A stretch of DNA of 64,000 nucleotides from Methylorubrum thiocyanatum (GCA_014138645.1 JACJIB010000001.1:744001-808000); one strand, 5' to 3'; positions 1 through 8,996 are shown, counted from the first letter of the stretch. Notes: generated by a model from the letters alone, not told the origin. Program-made: numbers and translations.

Positions 1-318
1 GCGGGATTCCTGAATCTCCTCGGCCTTCTCCTCGTCGGTGTCGCTGCTGCGCTTGATCGTGTCGTCGGGCTTGGCGGCCAGCCCCTTCACGATCGAAACG
101 AGGCGCTTGCACTCGTCCGGGAAGCCGTAGGAATCGAGCACGATCGCGGCGTCGCGCAGGTTGCGCAGGTCGCGGACGATCTGCGCGTTCTTGGGCTCTT
201 GAAGCTCTTTCTTCGCCGCGATGGCCGGTTCGAGCCCGGTATCCTCGACATCGCATTCGGCTCGGGCTGCCGGCATCGCGGCGAGCATCAGGAAGGCGCA
301 GGCGATCAGGCGACGCAT
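1..318 (-). CDS. Exported hypothetical protein, N-terminal part only (runs off the left edge)
   Basis: Only the first 106 codons lie in the window; the gene continues past base 1. It starts at an ATG at 318 and opens with a clear Sec signal peptide (MRRLIACAFLMLAAMPAARA, predicted cut before Glu21), so the product should be exported. The mature part has an early Cys22 and a later Cys near residue 71, then an acidic and lysine-rich stretch around residues 90-106. Codon usage is strongly GC-rich like the neighbours. No family was recognised; similar Methylobacterium proteins sometimes carry a PRC-barrel further on, but that part is not visible here, so no function is assigned. Confidence 0.75.
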   Translation of the reverse strand, partial: MRRLIACAFLMLAAMPAARAECDVEDTGLEPAIAAKKELQEPKNAQIVRDLRNLRDAAIVLDSYGFPDECKRLVSIVKGLAAKPDDTIKRSSDTDEEKAEEIQESR

Positions 319-352
319 CGTCACGTCTCGTCGGTTTGGGGCTGGTGGAAGG

Positions 353-772
353 TCAGCCGCGGTGGCGCAGCAGGTCGTTGGTGACGGCCACGAGCTGCGC
401 GGCGCGGTAGGGCTTGGGCATGAACACCGACTCGTTCACCGCCTCGGCGGGCGAGAGGCCGTCGCGGCCGCCGGAGGTGTAGACCACCGGCAGGCGCGGC
501 AGGCTGCGCCGGGCGCTGCGGGCGAGCGCGATGCCGTTCGTGTTGCGGGCCAGATCGATATCGGTGAAGAGCAGGTCGACCTGCTCGCTCGACAGGATCG
601 CCTCCGCCTCCTCCGCATCGGCCGCGGTCAGCACCCGGTAGCCCTCGTCGAGCAGGGCCTCGGCGGCCAGCTCGCAGACGAAGGACTCGTCCTCGACCAC
701 GAGGATCGTGTCGGCGTGGGGCGCCAGGGAGAACGGGGGCAGGGCGGCGGGGGCGCAAGCGAAGGGGATCAT
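353..772 (-). CDS. Single-domain response regulator (receiver domain)
   Basis: A 139-residue protein made almost entirely of one CheY-like receiver domain (about residues 22-135). The acidic pocket is Glu27-Asp28, the phospho-acceptor is Asp71 (FTDID), the switch Ser is at residue 100 (YTSGG) and the conserved Lys is Lys120 (MPKPY), so it should be phosphorylatable. There is no output domain, so it probably acts by protein contact or as a phosphate sink. The ATG at 772 is preferred over an upstream start because the extra 20 residues look non-coding. No histidine kinase is adjacent, so its partner is unknown. It is transcribed in the same direction as the truncated exported protein to its left. 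Confidence 0.85.
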   Translation of the reverse strand: MIPFACAPAALPPFSLAPHADTILVVEDESFVCELAAEALLDEGYRVLTAADAEEAEAILSSEQVDLLFTDIDLARNTNGIALARSARRSLPRLPVVYTSGGRDGLSPAEAVNESVFMPKPYRAAQLVAVTNDLLRHRG

Positions 773-964
773 GGCAGAACTCCAACTCACCCGTGCTCGA
801 ACAACAGTCGAGCTTGCGGATCGCCGGACCAACGGGGCCGTGAAGGGCCGCGTTCACCGTGATTGCTTCGATTTGCGCGTATTTGGTAACCGATTGGTTA
901 ACCTTGACGGTATGGTGCGGGAACTGCTTTCCGCCGGGCAGGAGGCGGTGACGCCTCTCAAGTC

Positions 965-1714
965 TTGTCGGACGAGGCCGTCTTTCGCGCAGGCCCCGGC
1001 CCGCCCTTCGAAGAGCGCCTTAACGACCGTGCCTACCCTGTGACCCGACCTTGGCAGATCGGCTTCGGCGTCGTGCTCACGGCGCTCGCCGGATTCGTGG
1101 ACGCGCTCGGCTTCATCCGGCTCGGCGGCCTCTACACCTCGCTCATGAGCGGGAACACGACCCAGCTCGCGGTCGCCCTCGGCCACGGCGAGCCGCTCGG
1201 CGCCGTCCTGCCGGCGCTCCTGATCGGAGCCTTCCTCATCGGCGCGGTCTCGGGCGGCGCCATCGCGGCCCTGTGCCCGCCCCGCTGGGTCACCCCCAGC
1301 GTGCTCGGCCTGGAGGCCGTCGCCCTCACCGCCGCCGTCGCCCTGGCGGCCGAGCACGCCCATGTCGGCGTGGCCTCGCTGTTCCTGGCGCTCGCCATGG
1401 GCGGGCAGAACGCGGTGCTCGCCCATGTCCAGGGCTTTCGCGCCGGCACCACCTTCGTCACCGGGGCGCTGTTCGCGTTCGGGCAGAAGGCGGCGCTGGC
1501 GCTCGCGGGGCGGGGGCCGCGGTTCGGCTGGGTCGGCGACGGCTCGGTCTGGCTCGCGCTCCTCGTCGGGGCGGTTGCGGGCACGCTCGCCCACGCACAT
1601 CTCGGGATCGCGGCCCTGGCGATTCCCGCTGGCGTCACGGCCGGGCTATGTGTGGCCGCGAGCCTGTACACCCTGGTCACCCGGCACGCGCCGGTGACGC
1701 TGACCAAGATCTGA
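965..1714 (+). CDS. DUF1275 (YoaK family) membrane protein
   Basis: A hydrophobic protein of up to 249 residues with about six membrane segments, the first after residue 30. The conserved family signature is visible: GFVDALGF near residue 40, a SGNTTQ motif near residue 62, and a GxQNA motif in the middle helix. DUF1275 proteins are inner-membrane proteins of unknown, probably transport-related, function. The start is uncertain: 965 is TTG, and a GTG at 1040 would remove 25 residues that precede the first helix. The WD40 gene follows 17 bases after the stop, suggesting co-transcription. Confidence 0.85.
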   Translation: MSDEAVFRAGPGPPFEERLNDRAYPVTRPWQIGFGVVLTALAGFVDALGFIRLGGLYTSLMSGNTTQLAVALGHGEPLGAVLPALLIGAFLIGAVSGGAIAALCPPRWVTPSVLGLEAVALTAAVALAAEHAHVGVASLFLALAMGGQNAVLAHVQGFRAGTTFVTGALFAFGQKAALALAGRGPRFGWVGDGSVWLALLVGAVAGTLAHAHLGIAALAIPAGVTAGLCVAASLYTLVTRHAPVTLTKI

Positions 1715-1731
1715 AGGAAGTCCCCTCCGGC

Positions 1732-2739
1732 ATGAGCGTCTCCGCTCCCTCCCTCACCGACCACGTCGCCGCCATCGCGGCCGGCGCCCATGTCACCGCC
1801 GCCCATTGGCTGAAGGGGACGCTGGCCCTGGCGCTCGCCGACGGCGGCGTGCTCCTCGCCCGCGACGGTGCAACCGAGACCGTGGCGGCCCATCCCGATA
1901 GCGGCATCCTCGTCGCGGCCGGCGACGGCACCCGGCTGGTGAGCGGGGGCGATGACGGCCGCATCGTTGCGACCGAGGCGGACGGCCGGTCGAGCGAGCT
2001 GGCCCGGGCTAAGGGCGGCGGCTGGATCGATGCCCTCGCGCTCCACGCCGACGGCTCGGTTGCCTTCGCCTCCGGCCGGACTGTCGTCGCCCGCGACGCC
2101 AAGGGCCGGGAGAAGACGTTTGCGGCGCCCTCCACCGGCCGGGGGCTGGCCTTCGCGCCGAAGGGCTACCGGCTGGCGGTGGCCCACTATAACGGCGTCA
2201 GCCTCTGGTATCCGAACCTCGAGACGCCGCCTGAATTCATCGAGTGGAAGGGCTCGCATCTCGACGTGACGTGGTCGCCCGACGGCCGCTTCGTCGTCTC
2301 GACCATGCAGGAGAACGCGCTCCACGGCTGGCGCCTCCAGCCCGACCGCGGCCATATGCGGATGTCGGGTTATCCCGCCAAGGTGCGCTCCCTCTCGTGG
2401 TCGGCGGACGGCAAGTGGCTCGCCACCAGCGGCGCCGAGGCCGCCATCGTCTGGCCGTTCGACTCGAAGGAGGGCCCCACCGGCAAGGCGCCGCGGGAAT
2501 GCGGCGTGCGGCCGGCGCGAGTCTCGCGGGTGGCGTTCCACCCCAAGGCGCCGGTCCTGGCGATCGGCTACGAGGACGGCTGCGTGCTGCTGGTGCGCTT
2601 CACCGACGCCTCCGAGCTGCTGGTGCGTCCGGCGGTCAAGGGCAGCGCGATCTCGGCGCTGGCCTGGGACGCCACCGGCGGGCGCCTCGCCTTCGGCTGC
2701 GCCGACGGTCAGGCCGGGCTGCTCACCCTGCCGGCCTGA
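1732..2739 (+). CDS. WD40 repeat protein
   Basis: A 335-residue protein with no signal peptide or membrane segment. It is built from repeated short beta-strand units of the WD40 type (for example SPDGRFVVST, SADGKWLATSG, ATGGRLAFGCADG), spaced about 40 residues apart and enough for a single seven-bladed propeller. Such propellers act as protein-interaction platforms and the sequence does not reveal a partner. The ATG at 1732 follows the DUF1275 stop closely, and the next small gene starts 10 bases after this stop, so the three probably form one transcript. No catalytic domain is attached. Confidence 0.85.
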   Translation: MSVSAPSLTDHVAAIAAGAHVTAAHWLKGTLALALADGGVLLARDGATETVAAHPDSGILVAAGDGTRLVSGGDDGRIVATEADGRSSELARAKGGGWIDALALHADGSVAFASGRTVVARDAKGREKTFAAPSTGRGLAFAPKGYRLAVAHYNGVSLWYPNLETPPEFIEWKGSHLDVTWSPDGRFVVSTMQENALHGWRLQPDRGHMRMSGYPAKVRSLSWSADGKWLATSGAEAAIVWPFDSKEGPTGKAPRECGVRPARVSRVAFHPKAPVLAIGYEDGCVLLVRFTDASELLVRPAVKGSAISALAWDATGGRLAFGCADGQAGLLTLPA

Positions 2740-2749
2740 CCGTCGCGCG

Positions 2750-3016
2750 ATGGCCCTGTTCGGACGCGCGAGAAAACCCGACGCCGCCGCCCGGCGGCGC
2801 GTCGAGACGTGGATCCGGGAGGCGGGCGGCTACGGGCCGGACACGGCGATGACGGTGAGCGAGATCGTCTGCACCGACCCGTCCTGTCCCGGCACCGAGA
2901 CGGTGGTCCTGCTCTTCCCGCCCGGCGAGAAGACGCAGGCGGTGAAGATTGCCGGGGCGCTCGACGCCTTGAGCGAGGCGGATGTGGCGGCGGCTTTCGA
3001 GCGGGATCGGCCCTAG
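2750..3016 (+). CDS. Small conserved hypothetical protein with CTDPSCPG motif
   Basis: An 88-residue cytoplasmic protein starting 10 bases after the WD40 stop. The middle contains a conserved-looking segment EIVCTDPSCPGTET with two cysteines five residues apart, followed by a beta-rich stretch and an amphipathic C-terminal helix. The paired cysteines could bind a metal or be redox-active, but that is a guess. The stop codon overlaps the first base of an inverted repeat that may terminate the three-gene unit. No function is known to me. Confidence 0.7.
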   Translation: MALFGRARKPDAAARRRVETWIREAGGYGPDTAMTVSEIVCTDPSCPGTETVVLLFPPGEKTQAVKIAGALDALSEADVAAAFERDRP

Positions 3017-3062
3017 ACCATCGTGCGGGATATCGGATCCAGCACGATGGTCCGGGCTTTTG
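3016..3062 (+). terminator. Inverted repeat followed by a T-rich stretch, probable terminator
   Basis: An 11-base perfect inverted repeat (gaccatcgtgc at 3016-3026 and gcacgatggtc at 3042-3052) flanks a 15-base loop and is followed by cgggcttttg. It begins at the stop codon of the small protein, where the apparent DUF1275-WD40 transcript should end. The long loop and modest T-tract make it weaker than a textbook intrinsic terminator, and it could also be a dispersed palindromic repeat. Confidence 0.55.
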
Positions 3063-3173
3063 TTTCTGCGCCATCTTCTTCCGAACGCCCCACCGTCCGG
3101 GATGATGCCCTGAAGCCCTCGCAGCGCGCGCGGACCGCCCTACAAACCGGGAGGCGCCATCGAAGGAGAACGC

Positions 3174-3707
3174 TTGGTGTTCCGTGTCGTCCGCACACTC
3201 GGCCTCGCCTTCGGACTGTTCGCGGCGGTCATCGCCGCACAGGCGCCGGAATTCGCGCAGCAATACACGCAGCGCCTCGGCGGGGCGCTGGACGAGCTGC
3301 GCCGCTCCATCGCCTCCCTCGATGCCGACGCCCAGGCCACCGGCCGCAGCCGGGAGGAGGCGCTGACGCTGCTGCGCACCAATCCGGACGCCTTCATCGC
3401 CCGGCGCGGTGAATCGGCCCGAACCGACGTCGAGCGGCTGAAGCGGCTGGAGGCGCAGAAGCTCGCACTCGACACCGCCGCGAGCCCGCTCGGGCGCCTC
3501 AGCGTGATCGTCCGCGATCCTGATATGGGCATCGCCCGCGCCACCTACCGCGACTACCAGCCGGCGGTGCCGACCACCGCGGACGGCCTCGTCGCCGGCC
3601 TGCTCGGCTTCCTCGCCGCCTGGGGCGGCTGGCGCGTCACCAGCGATGTCGGCCGCCATCTCGCCCGCCGCCGTCGGCGTGCGCAGCCCGAGACCACGCC
3701 AGTTTGA
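3174..3707 (+). CDS. DUF2937 family membrane protein
   Basis: A 177-residue protein with a hydrophobic segment at about residues 6-22, then the family-typical PEFAQQYTQRLGGALDEL stretch, a helical periplasmic middle part, and a second membrane segment near residues 137-152. This layout matches DUF2937, a small family of predicted inner-membrane proteins of unknown role. A good ribosome site (aaggag) lies just before two overlapping candidate starts, TTG at 3174 and GTG at 3177. The C-terminus is arginine-rich and probably cytoplasmic. Confidence 0.8.
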   Translation: MVFRVVRTLGLAFGLFAAVIAAQAPEFAQQYTQRLGGALDELRRSIASLDADAQATGRSREEALTLLRTNPDAFIARRGESARTDVERLKRLEAQKLALDTAASPLGRLSVIVRDPDMGIARATYRDYQPAVPTTADGLVAGLLGFLAAWGGWRVTSDVGRHLARRRRRAQPETTPV

Positions 3708-3836
3708 TGCAAATTTCGCGTTGCTGCGCGGGCTGAGGTGTTGCAGCGCCTCTACAGCCCGGCCCTCCCGCCTGCACTAGGTGTAGGCACGCGCCCGCAA
3801 CCCGCAGGGGCGCCGGATCCGGTCTCCCCCTCGATC

Positions 3837-5069
3837 ATGCCGCGTCCCCCCACCACGACGGTCGATCCCGCCCTCGACGCGGCAGCCCTGCTGCGCCGCA
3901 TCGGCTTCTTCGGCCTGTTCGTGGTGCTCCCGGTGGCCGCGCAGGTCTCGCGCCGCGCCACCGTGGTGCTCGCGCCCATCGCCGTCGTCCTGCTGATCAC
4001 CGCGAGCGCCATCGATCAGCACCAGCGCGCCGTCTGGCCGGCCGTCCGGCGGCTGCTGACGGCTCCGTCCTTCCTGGCGGGCATGCTGGTGGTGTTCTGG
4101 TCGGCCCTGTCCCTGGTCTGGACGCCGTTCCCCGGTCCGGCCAGCGAGCGGCTGGCCAACCTCATCGCCACCGTGGTGATGACGCTGCTGGCCTATCTCG
4201 CGCTGCCCGACCGGATGCGTTCGGCCAACCTCTACCTGCTGCCGCTGGGCGTCGCCGCCGCCGCCATCGTCGCGATCCTGATCAACCTCGTCGGCGACGC
4301 GATGCTCAAGGACAACCCCGACGGCGACAGCGCCCTGGAGCGCGGGGCCGTGCTGCTGGCGCTGCTCGCTTGGCCCGCCGTGGCGTGGCTGCGCTCGCGC
4401 CGCCGCGACATCGGATCCCTCGTCGTGGTCGTGCTCGTTGCAGGCGCGCTGCTGCTGGCGCCGGGCGTCACCGCCCTGTTCGCGCTGGCCGTCGGGGCGC
4501 TCGCCTTCGCCCTGACCCATTGGCGCCTGTCGCTCGGCGTGCGGGTCACGGCGATCGCCGCCGCGGGCCTGCTCGTGGTCGCTCCGCTGCTGCCGTTCCT
4601 GGCGCGTCCCATCGGTGTCGCCCTGTTCGGGCCGGTGGCGCCCGGCGTGCTGGCCCTCAAGGCGTGGCAGAAGGTCGTCACCCTGGAGCCGGTGCGCCTC
4701 GTGACCGGCCACGGCCTCGAAACCGCCCTGCGCGGACGGATCTTCGGCATCCTGCCGATCAATGCGCCGACCACGATGCTGTTCGAGTTGTGGTACGAGC
4801 TCGGCGTCGTCGGTGCCTTCGCCGCGGCCTTCGCCCTCTACGGCGCGATCCACCGCGCCGGCCGCGATGCCACGGTGCTGGCGCCCTGCGCCATGGCGGC
4901 TTTCGCCACCGCCTTCGCCATCGGCTGCGTCGGCGTCGGTCTCGTCACGATCTGGTGGCTCACCACCCTCTCCATGGCGATCCTCACCTTCGTGGCGATC
5001 GAGCGCGGACAGTTCCGCTCCCGCCGGCCCAAGGTCGGACTGATCCCGCGCCTGCCCGCCCGGGGCTGA
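3837..5069 (+). CDS. O-antigen ligase / Wzy-like polytopic membrane protein
   Basis: A 410-residue integral membrane protein with roughly ten hydrophobic segments and the overall shape of the O-antigen ligase (WaaL/Wzy) superfamily: several N-terminal helices, a longer loop after the middle helices containing GHGLETALRG and a following APTTMLFELWYELGVVG segment. In the family such loops contain the residues that transfer lipid-linked glycan. The ATG at 3837 is chosen because the upstream in-frame stretch is proline-rich and has no ribosome site. No glycosyltransferase lies beside it, so its substrate cannot be inferred. Superfamily assignment rests on topology and the loop pattern. Confidence 0.7.
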   Translation: MPRPPTTTVDPALDAAALLRRIGFFGLFVVLPVAAQVSRRATVVLAPIAVVLLITASAIDQHQRAVWPAVRRLLTAPSFLAGMLVVFWSALSLVWTPFPGPASERLANLIATVVMTLLAYLALPDRMRSANLYLLPLGVAAAAIVAILINLVGDAMLKDNPDGDSALERGAVLLALLAWPAVAWLRSRRRDIGSLVVVVLVAGALLLAPGVTALFALAVGALAFALTHWRLSLGVRVTAIAAAGLLVVAPLLPFLARPIGVALFGPVAPGVLALKAWQKVVTLEPVRLVTGHGLETALRGRIFGILPINAPTTMLFELWYELGVVGAFAAAFALYGAIHRAGRDATVLAPCAMAAFATAFAIGCVGVGLVTIWWLTTLSMAILTFVAIERGQFRSRRPKVGLIPRLPARG

Positions 5070-5079
5070 AGCCTCAGGC

Positions 5080-5514
5080 CTACGGCGTCTCGAGGGGGTC
5101 GGCCGCCGCCTCGATGCCGGCCATGTCGTCGTCGGAGAGGCCGAAATGGTGGCCGATCTCGTGGACGAGAACATGGGTGACGAGATGGCCCAGCGTCTCG
5201 TCGTGCTCGGCCCAGTAGTCGAGCAGCGGCCGGCGGTAGAGCCAGACGGCGTTGGGCATCTGCCCCGAGACGACCTCGCCGGACTGCGCCAGCCCGACGC
5301 CGCGAAACAGGCCGAGCAGGTCGAATTCCGACTCGCAGCCCATCTCCGTCAGGGTCTCCTCGTCGGGGAAGTCGTCGACGTGGATGCGCAGGCCGGCGCA
5401 GAGGGTGCGGAATTCCTCGGGCAGGGCTGCGAAGGCGGCATCGGCCAGCGCCTCGATCTCGGCGAGGCTCGGGGCCTTGGTTCCGGCCCAGATCGTCTCG
5501 GCCGGAGCGCTCAC
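5080..5514 (-). CDS. Zincin-like metallopeptidase family protein
   Basis: A 144-residue cytoplasmic protein of the Zincin_1 (PF06262) type. The zinc motif HEIGHH is at residues 118-123, followed by a conserved GLSDDDM that supplies the third ligand, Asp128. The family is small and its substrates are unknown. The GTG start at 5514 overlaps the stop of the upstream nucleotidase gene by four bases (GTGA), which indicates translational coupling; an upstream ATG at 5538 would add eight residues. It is the last gene of an argB-nucleotidase-metallopeptidase run on this strand. Confidence 0.85.
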   Translation of the reverse strand: MSAPAETIWAGTKAPSLAEIEALADAAFAALPEEFRTLCAGLRIHVDDFPDEETLTEMGCESEFDLLGLFRGVGLAQSGEVVSGQMPNAVWLYRRPLLDYWAEHDETLGHLVTHVLVHEIGHHFGLSDDDMAGIEAAADPLETP

Positions 5515-6242
5515 GGCGCGGCGACCGGCAGCACGCAACGCTTCAGGAAGGCGGCCAGGTCGCTGGTGATGTGGTCGATATGCGCCTCCTTCACCGCCTC
5601 CTGCTCGAAGGATTCGCGGAACGGGTCGGGCGTCTGCGGCACCACCAGCACGGTCGCCATGCCGAGGTCGTGCGGCACCACGAGGTTGCGGGCGATGTCC
5701 TCGAACAGGGCCGAGCGCCGCGGATCGACGCCGTGGCGCAGGAGAAAGCGCTCGTAGGTGCCACGGTCGGGCTTCGGCACGAAATCGGCCGCCGCGATGT
5801 CGAACACGTCCTCGAAATGGTTGAGGATGCCGAGCTTGTCCGCGACCCGCTCGGCGTGGCGGCGCGAGCCGTTCGTCAGGATCAGCTTGCGCCCCGGCAG
5901 GTGCTCGATCGCGGTGCCGAGGGATTCGTCGAGCTTGATCGTCGAATGGTCGATGTCGTGGGCGAAATCGAGGAAGTCGTGCGGATCGACCCCTTCCTCC
6001 ACCATCAGCGCCTTCAGCGTGGTGCCGTAGCGGTGGTAGAAATGCTTCTGCAGGGCGCGGGCCGAGATCGCGTCGAGCCCGTAGAGCCGCATCACGTAGA
6101 GCGTGATGCGCTCGTCCACCTGCGGCCAGACCCGCGCGTCGCTCGGATAGAGCGTGTTGTCGAGGTCGAACACCCAGGTGTCGACGGCGGAGAATCCGCG
6201 GGAATCGGGGGTGGTGAAGTGGCTCTCGCCGGGAAGCAGCAA
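5511..6242 (-). CDS. HAD-superfamily pyrimidine 5'-nucleotidase
   Basis: A 243-residue HAD hydrolase. The catalytic motif VFDLDNTLYP places the nucleophile at Asp26 and the acid at Asp28; motif II is ILTNGS near residue 125, and the C-terminal acidic motif is FEDIARN. A helical cap lies between motifs I and II. Members of this subgroup dephosphorylate pyrimidine nucleoside monophosphates. No ATG or GTG is available before the HAD motif; the TTG at 6242 gives a sensible length but lacks a strong ribosome site, so the start is uncertain. It sits about 90 bases after argB, its usual neighbour in Rhizobiales, and its stop overlaps the metallopeptidase start. Confidence 0.85.
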   Translation of the reverse strand: MLLPGESHFTTPDSRGFSAVDTWVFDLDNTLYPSDARVWPQVDERITLYVMRLYGLDAISARALQKHFYHRYGTTLKALMVEEGVDPHDFLDFAHDIDHSTIKLDESLGTAIEHLPGRKLILTNGSRRHAERVADKLGILNHFEDVFDIAAADFVPKPDRGTYERFLLRHGVDPRRSALFEDIARNLVVPHDLGMATVLVVPQTPDPFRESFEQEAVKEAHIDHITSDLAAFLKRCVLPVAAP

Positions 6243-6331
6243 GGGAAGGGTGACGCTTGGATCAGGAGAAACGGGACGGGGATGCCCTGTCCCGTATGTA
6301 GGTGTTCGCGCGCGTGAGGGAAGCGCCGCCG

Positions 6332-7228
6332 TCAGGTGCGACGGATCAGCGTGCCCGCACCGAAATCGGTGAACAGCTCGAGCAGCGCGGCGTGCGCCAC
6401 CTTGCCGTTGAGGATGACCACCGCCTCCACGCCCTGCTCGATGGCATAGATGCAGGTCTCGACCTTCGGGATCATGCCGCCCGTGATGGTGCCGTCGGCG
6501 ATCAGCCGCCGGCAATCCTCGACGGACAGTTCCTGGATCAGGTTCTTGTCCTTGTCGAGCACGCCCGGCACGTCGGTGAGCAGCAAGAGGCGCTTGGCCC
6601 GGAGTGCCCCGGCGATGGCCCCGGCGAAGGTGTCGGCGTTGACGTTGTAGGTCTTGCCGTCCGCGCCGTAGGCGACGGGAGCGAGCACCGGGATCAGCTC
6701 GGCCTTCAGCACCGCATCGAGCACGCCGCGCTCGACATGCTCCGGCTCGCCGACGAGGCCGAGGTCGATCGCCTGCTCGATGTTGCTGTCGGGGTCCTTG
6801 ACCGTGCGCAGGGCGCGCTTGGCGCGGACCATGTTGCCGTCCTTGCCGCACAGGCCGATGGCACGGCCGCCCTCGGCGGCGATCCAGCCGACGATCTGTT
6901 TGTTGATCGAGCCGGCCAGCACCATCTCGACCACCTCGACGGTGGCCTCGTCGGTGACGCGCAGGCCGCCGCGGAACTCCGACTCGATGCCGAGCCGGGC
7001 CAGCATCTTGCCGATCTGCGGCCCGCCGCCGTGCACGACGATCGGTTTCAGACCGGATTGTTCGAGCAGCACGATGTCCTCGGCGAAATCCTCCGCCGCC
7101 GCCGGGTCGCCCATGGCGTGGCCGCCGTACTTGATGACCACGATCTCCTGGTCGTAGCGCTGCATGTGCGGCAGGGCCTGGGTCAGGATCTCGGCGCGCA
7201 CATGCACGTTCGGCAACGGATCGGTCAT
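6332..7228 (-). CDS. argB: Acetylglutamate kinase
   Basis: A 298-residue amino-acid kinase that phosphorylates N-acetyl-L-glutamate in arginine biosynthesis. Hallmarks are the N-terminal [10 protein letters not shown] phosphate-binding strand, VVHGGGPQI, the substrate motif [10 protein letters not shown], and the C-terminal segment GGMIPKVE. The length matches the family. The ATG at 7228 follows a stretch without coding character and is chosen over longer in-frame extensions. In many Rhizobiales argB follows engB directly; here about 10 kb of other genes lies between them. Confidence 0.97.
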   Translation of the reverse strand: MTDPLPNVHVRAEILTQALPHMQRYDQEIVVIKYGGHAMGDPAAAEDFAEDIVLLEQSGLKPIVVHGGGPQIGKMLARLGIESEFRGGLRVTDEATVEVVEMVLAGSINKQIVGWIAAEGGRAIGLCGKDGNMVRAKRALRTVKDPDSNIEQAIDLGLVGEPEHVERGVLDAVLKAELIPVLAPVAYGADGKTYNVNADTFAGAIAGALRAKRLLLLTDVPGVLDKDKNLIQELSVEDCRRLIADGTITGGMIPKVETCIYAIEQGVEAVVILNGKVAHAALLELFTDFGAGTLIRRT

Positions 7229-7581
7229 CGCGGTCGTCCTGGCTCTCTCTCGAGTCGGAGGCGGCTTCGGCAGGGCTTCTAGCGCAGGCTTCGTGCGGAG
7301 CGAAGAGTCCGCGCACGCGCGATCCCGCGATGGTCTGCATGGATCCGTCATCCGACGGCCATGTGAGCGCGGGGATCCGCGCGCGAATGCTGAGGCTTCC
7401 GGTGCGGGGTGCTTCACGGGATTGCTGTGCGGGGAGGGTCTGGCGCTTGCCCATCGGTGCCGGTCCGGTCGTGGGCGACCGCAGGCATCGCAGATCGGCA
7501 ACAAGGATCGGCACGATTGCCGCGATTCTTGCGTTAAGTTACAGCTCTGAAATACGTTTTGCGATCATTTGGATCGGCAGG
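7229..7581. other. Intergenic region between argB and the Fic gene
   Basis: These 353 bases separate two divergent genes and must hold both promoters. No convincing gene is visible: the open frames through it are extensions of argB or fic without ribosome sites. The last 70 bases before fic are less GC-rich, with several T-rich blocks such as ttgcgttaag, where a promoter for fic could lie, but no strong -35/-10 pair stands out. Confidence 0.5.
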
Positions 7582-8823
7582 ATGACTGAGGCTCTGGAGA
7601 CGCCGTTTCGCATTGAGCCCTGCTTTTTCGAGGATGCCGTCCCGCGGCCTCTCTCCGATCTGACGGTGGAGATTCACTCGGCGGCGTCTGAACTCGGACG
7701 GACGCTGCATCCCGATTCGGTGGCGGAGCTCGCCGAGTTCGTCCGGGTCATGAACTGCTACTATTCGAATCTCATCGAGGGACACGACACGAGGCCCAAG
7801 GACATCGAACGTGCCCTTGCCGGAGCGGAAGTCGACGAAGCGCGGCGTCCGCTGGCCCTGGAGGCCCGCGCCCATGTTCAGGTCCAGCGCGAAATCGACG
7901 GACTGCATCGTGCCGGTGCATTGCCGTCGCCGACATCGGCCGAGTTCATCCTGTGGGTTCATCGGCGCTTCTACGAGGCGATGCCGCCGGAGTTTCGGCG
8001 GGCCGATCTGCCCGGCGGACGGACCATCGAGATCGTGCCCGGCCGTTTTCGAACTCGAAACGAGGAGGACGTGGCCGTCGGGCGCCATCATCCGCCCTCG
8101 TCGGCGCTCGTCTCGAACTTCATGGCGCATTTCGCCAAGCGGTTTGAGATGGCGGAAGGCTGGCCGAGCATCCGCGTGATCGCCATGGCCTCGGCCCATC
8201 ACCGGCTGAACTTCATCCATCCCTTCATCGACGGCAATGGACGCGTCAGCCGTCTGGTCTCCCACGCGATGGCGCTGAGAGCCGGCATCGGAGGCGGCGG
8301 TCTCTGGTCGGTGTCCCGGGGTCTCGCCCGCGGCTTGAGAGACAGAGGCGAGTACAAGCGCATGATGGATCATGCAGACATGCCGCGTCAGGGATCACGT
8401 GATGGCCGCGGCAACCTGTCGGAGGCGGCCCTCCGCGACTTCTGCAACTGGTTCCTGTCGGTGGTCCTAGATCAAATCCGTTTCACCTCTGCCGCCTTTC
8501 GTTTCGATGCCTTGGCGGAACGCTACCGCAGATTGCTCGCGGATCTTGGCCATGACGCGCGGTCCGGCGAACTCATTTCCACGGTGTTGCGATTCGGAGA
8601 GATCGAGCGAGGACAGGCGGCCCTCGTCTTGCAGACCTCGGAACGGACGGCTCGAACGACCGTATCGCGATTGGTCGCTGAAGGGTTCCTGAAATCCCGT
8701 ACTCCCAAATCGGCGGTGCGCGTGGCCTTTCCGCTCGACTATCGGGACAGACTTTTCCCGAACCTGTTCGCGGATCACTGGATCGAGGCGCCGGAGCCTC
8801 CCGCGTTCCGGTTCGGCAAGTGA
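7582..8823 (+). CDS. Fic family protein with C-terminal helix-turn-helix
   Basis: A 413-residue Fic-domain protein. The catalytic motif HPFIDGNGR is complete at residues 213-221, so His213 should support transfer of AMP (or a related group) from a nucleotide to a target hydroxyl. An intramolecular inhibitory motif (SNLIEG, residues 62-67, fitting S/T-xxx-E-G/N) lies N-terminal, which marks a class II Fic protein that is self-inhibited by the Glu finger. Residues about 335-385 form a winged helix-turn-helix (ERTARTTVSRLVAEGFL), suggesting DNA binding or autoregulation. No antitoxin gene is adjacent. Base composition is slightly less GC-rich than its neighbours, so acquisition by transfer is possible. 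The ATG at 7582 follows an AGG-type ribosome site. Confidence 0.92.
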   Translation: MTEALETPFRIEPCFFEDAVPRPLSDLTVEIHSAASELGRTLHPDSVAELAEFVRVMNCYYSNLIEGHDTRPKDIERALAGAEVDEARRPLALEARAHVQVQREIDGLHRAGALPSPTSAEFILWVHRRFYEAMPPEFRRADLPGGRTIEIVPGRFRTRNEEDVAVGRHHPPSSALVSNFMAHFAKRFEMAEGWPSIRVIAMASAHHRLNFIHPFIDGNGRVSRLVSHAMALRAGIGGGGLWSVSRGLARGLRDRGEYKRMMDHADMPRQGSRDGRGNLSEAALRDFCNWFLSVVLDQIRFTSAAFRFDALAERYRRLLADLGHDARSGELISTVLRFGEIERGQAALVLQTSERTARTTVSRLVAEGFLKSRTPKSAVRVAFPLDYRDRLFPNLFADHWIEAPEPPAFRFGK

Positions 8824-8853
8824 TCCGGTTGGGCAAGTGATCCGGTTCGGCGG
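8808..8853 (+). repeat. 17-base tandem repeat across the end of the Fic gene
   Basis: The unit ccggttcggcaagtgat occurs at 8808-8824, again with one change at 8825-8841, and partly a third time at 8842-8853. The fic stop codon lies inside the first copy, so the duplication does not change the protein. It probably arose by slippage. Confidence 0.8.
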
Positions 8854-8996
8854 GGACTTACTTCGGTCCCGAAGGACCCGACGTGATATCCCGCCGATGA
8901 TCGCCGTGGCTTTTCATCCAAGTCTTCGAGTTGCCGTTTAAGCGGCCATTAACCATTACGACCAATCATCCCCAGGGTGAACCGAGGGGGCCGACC

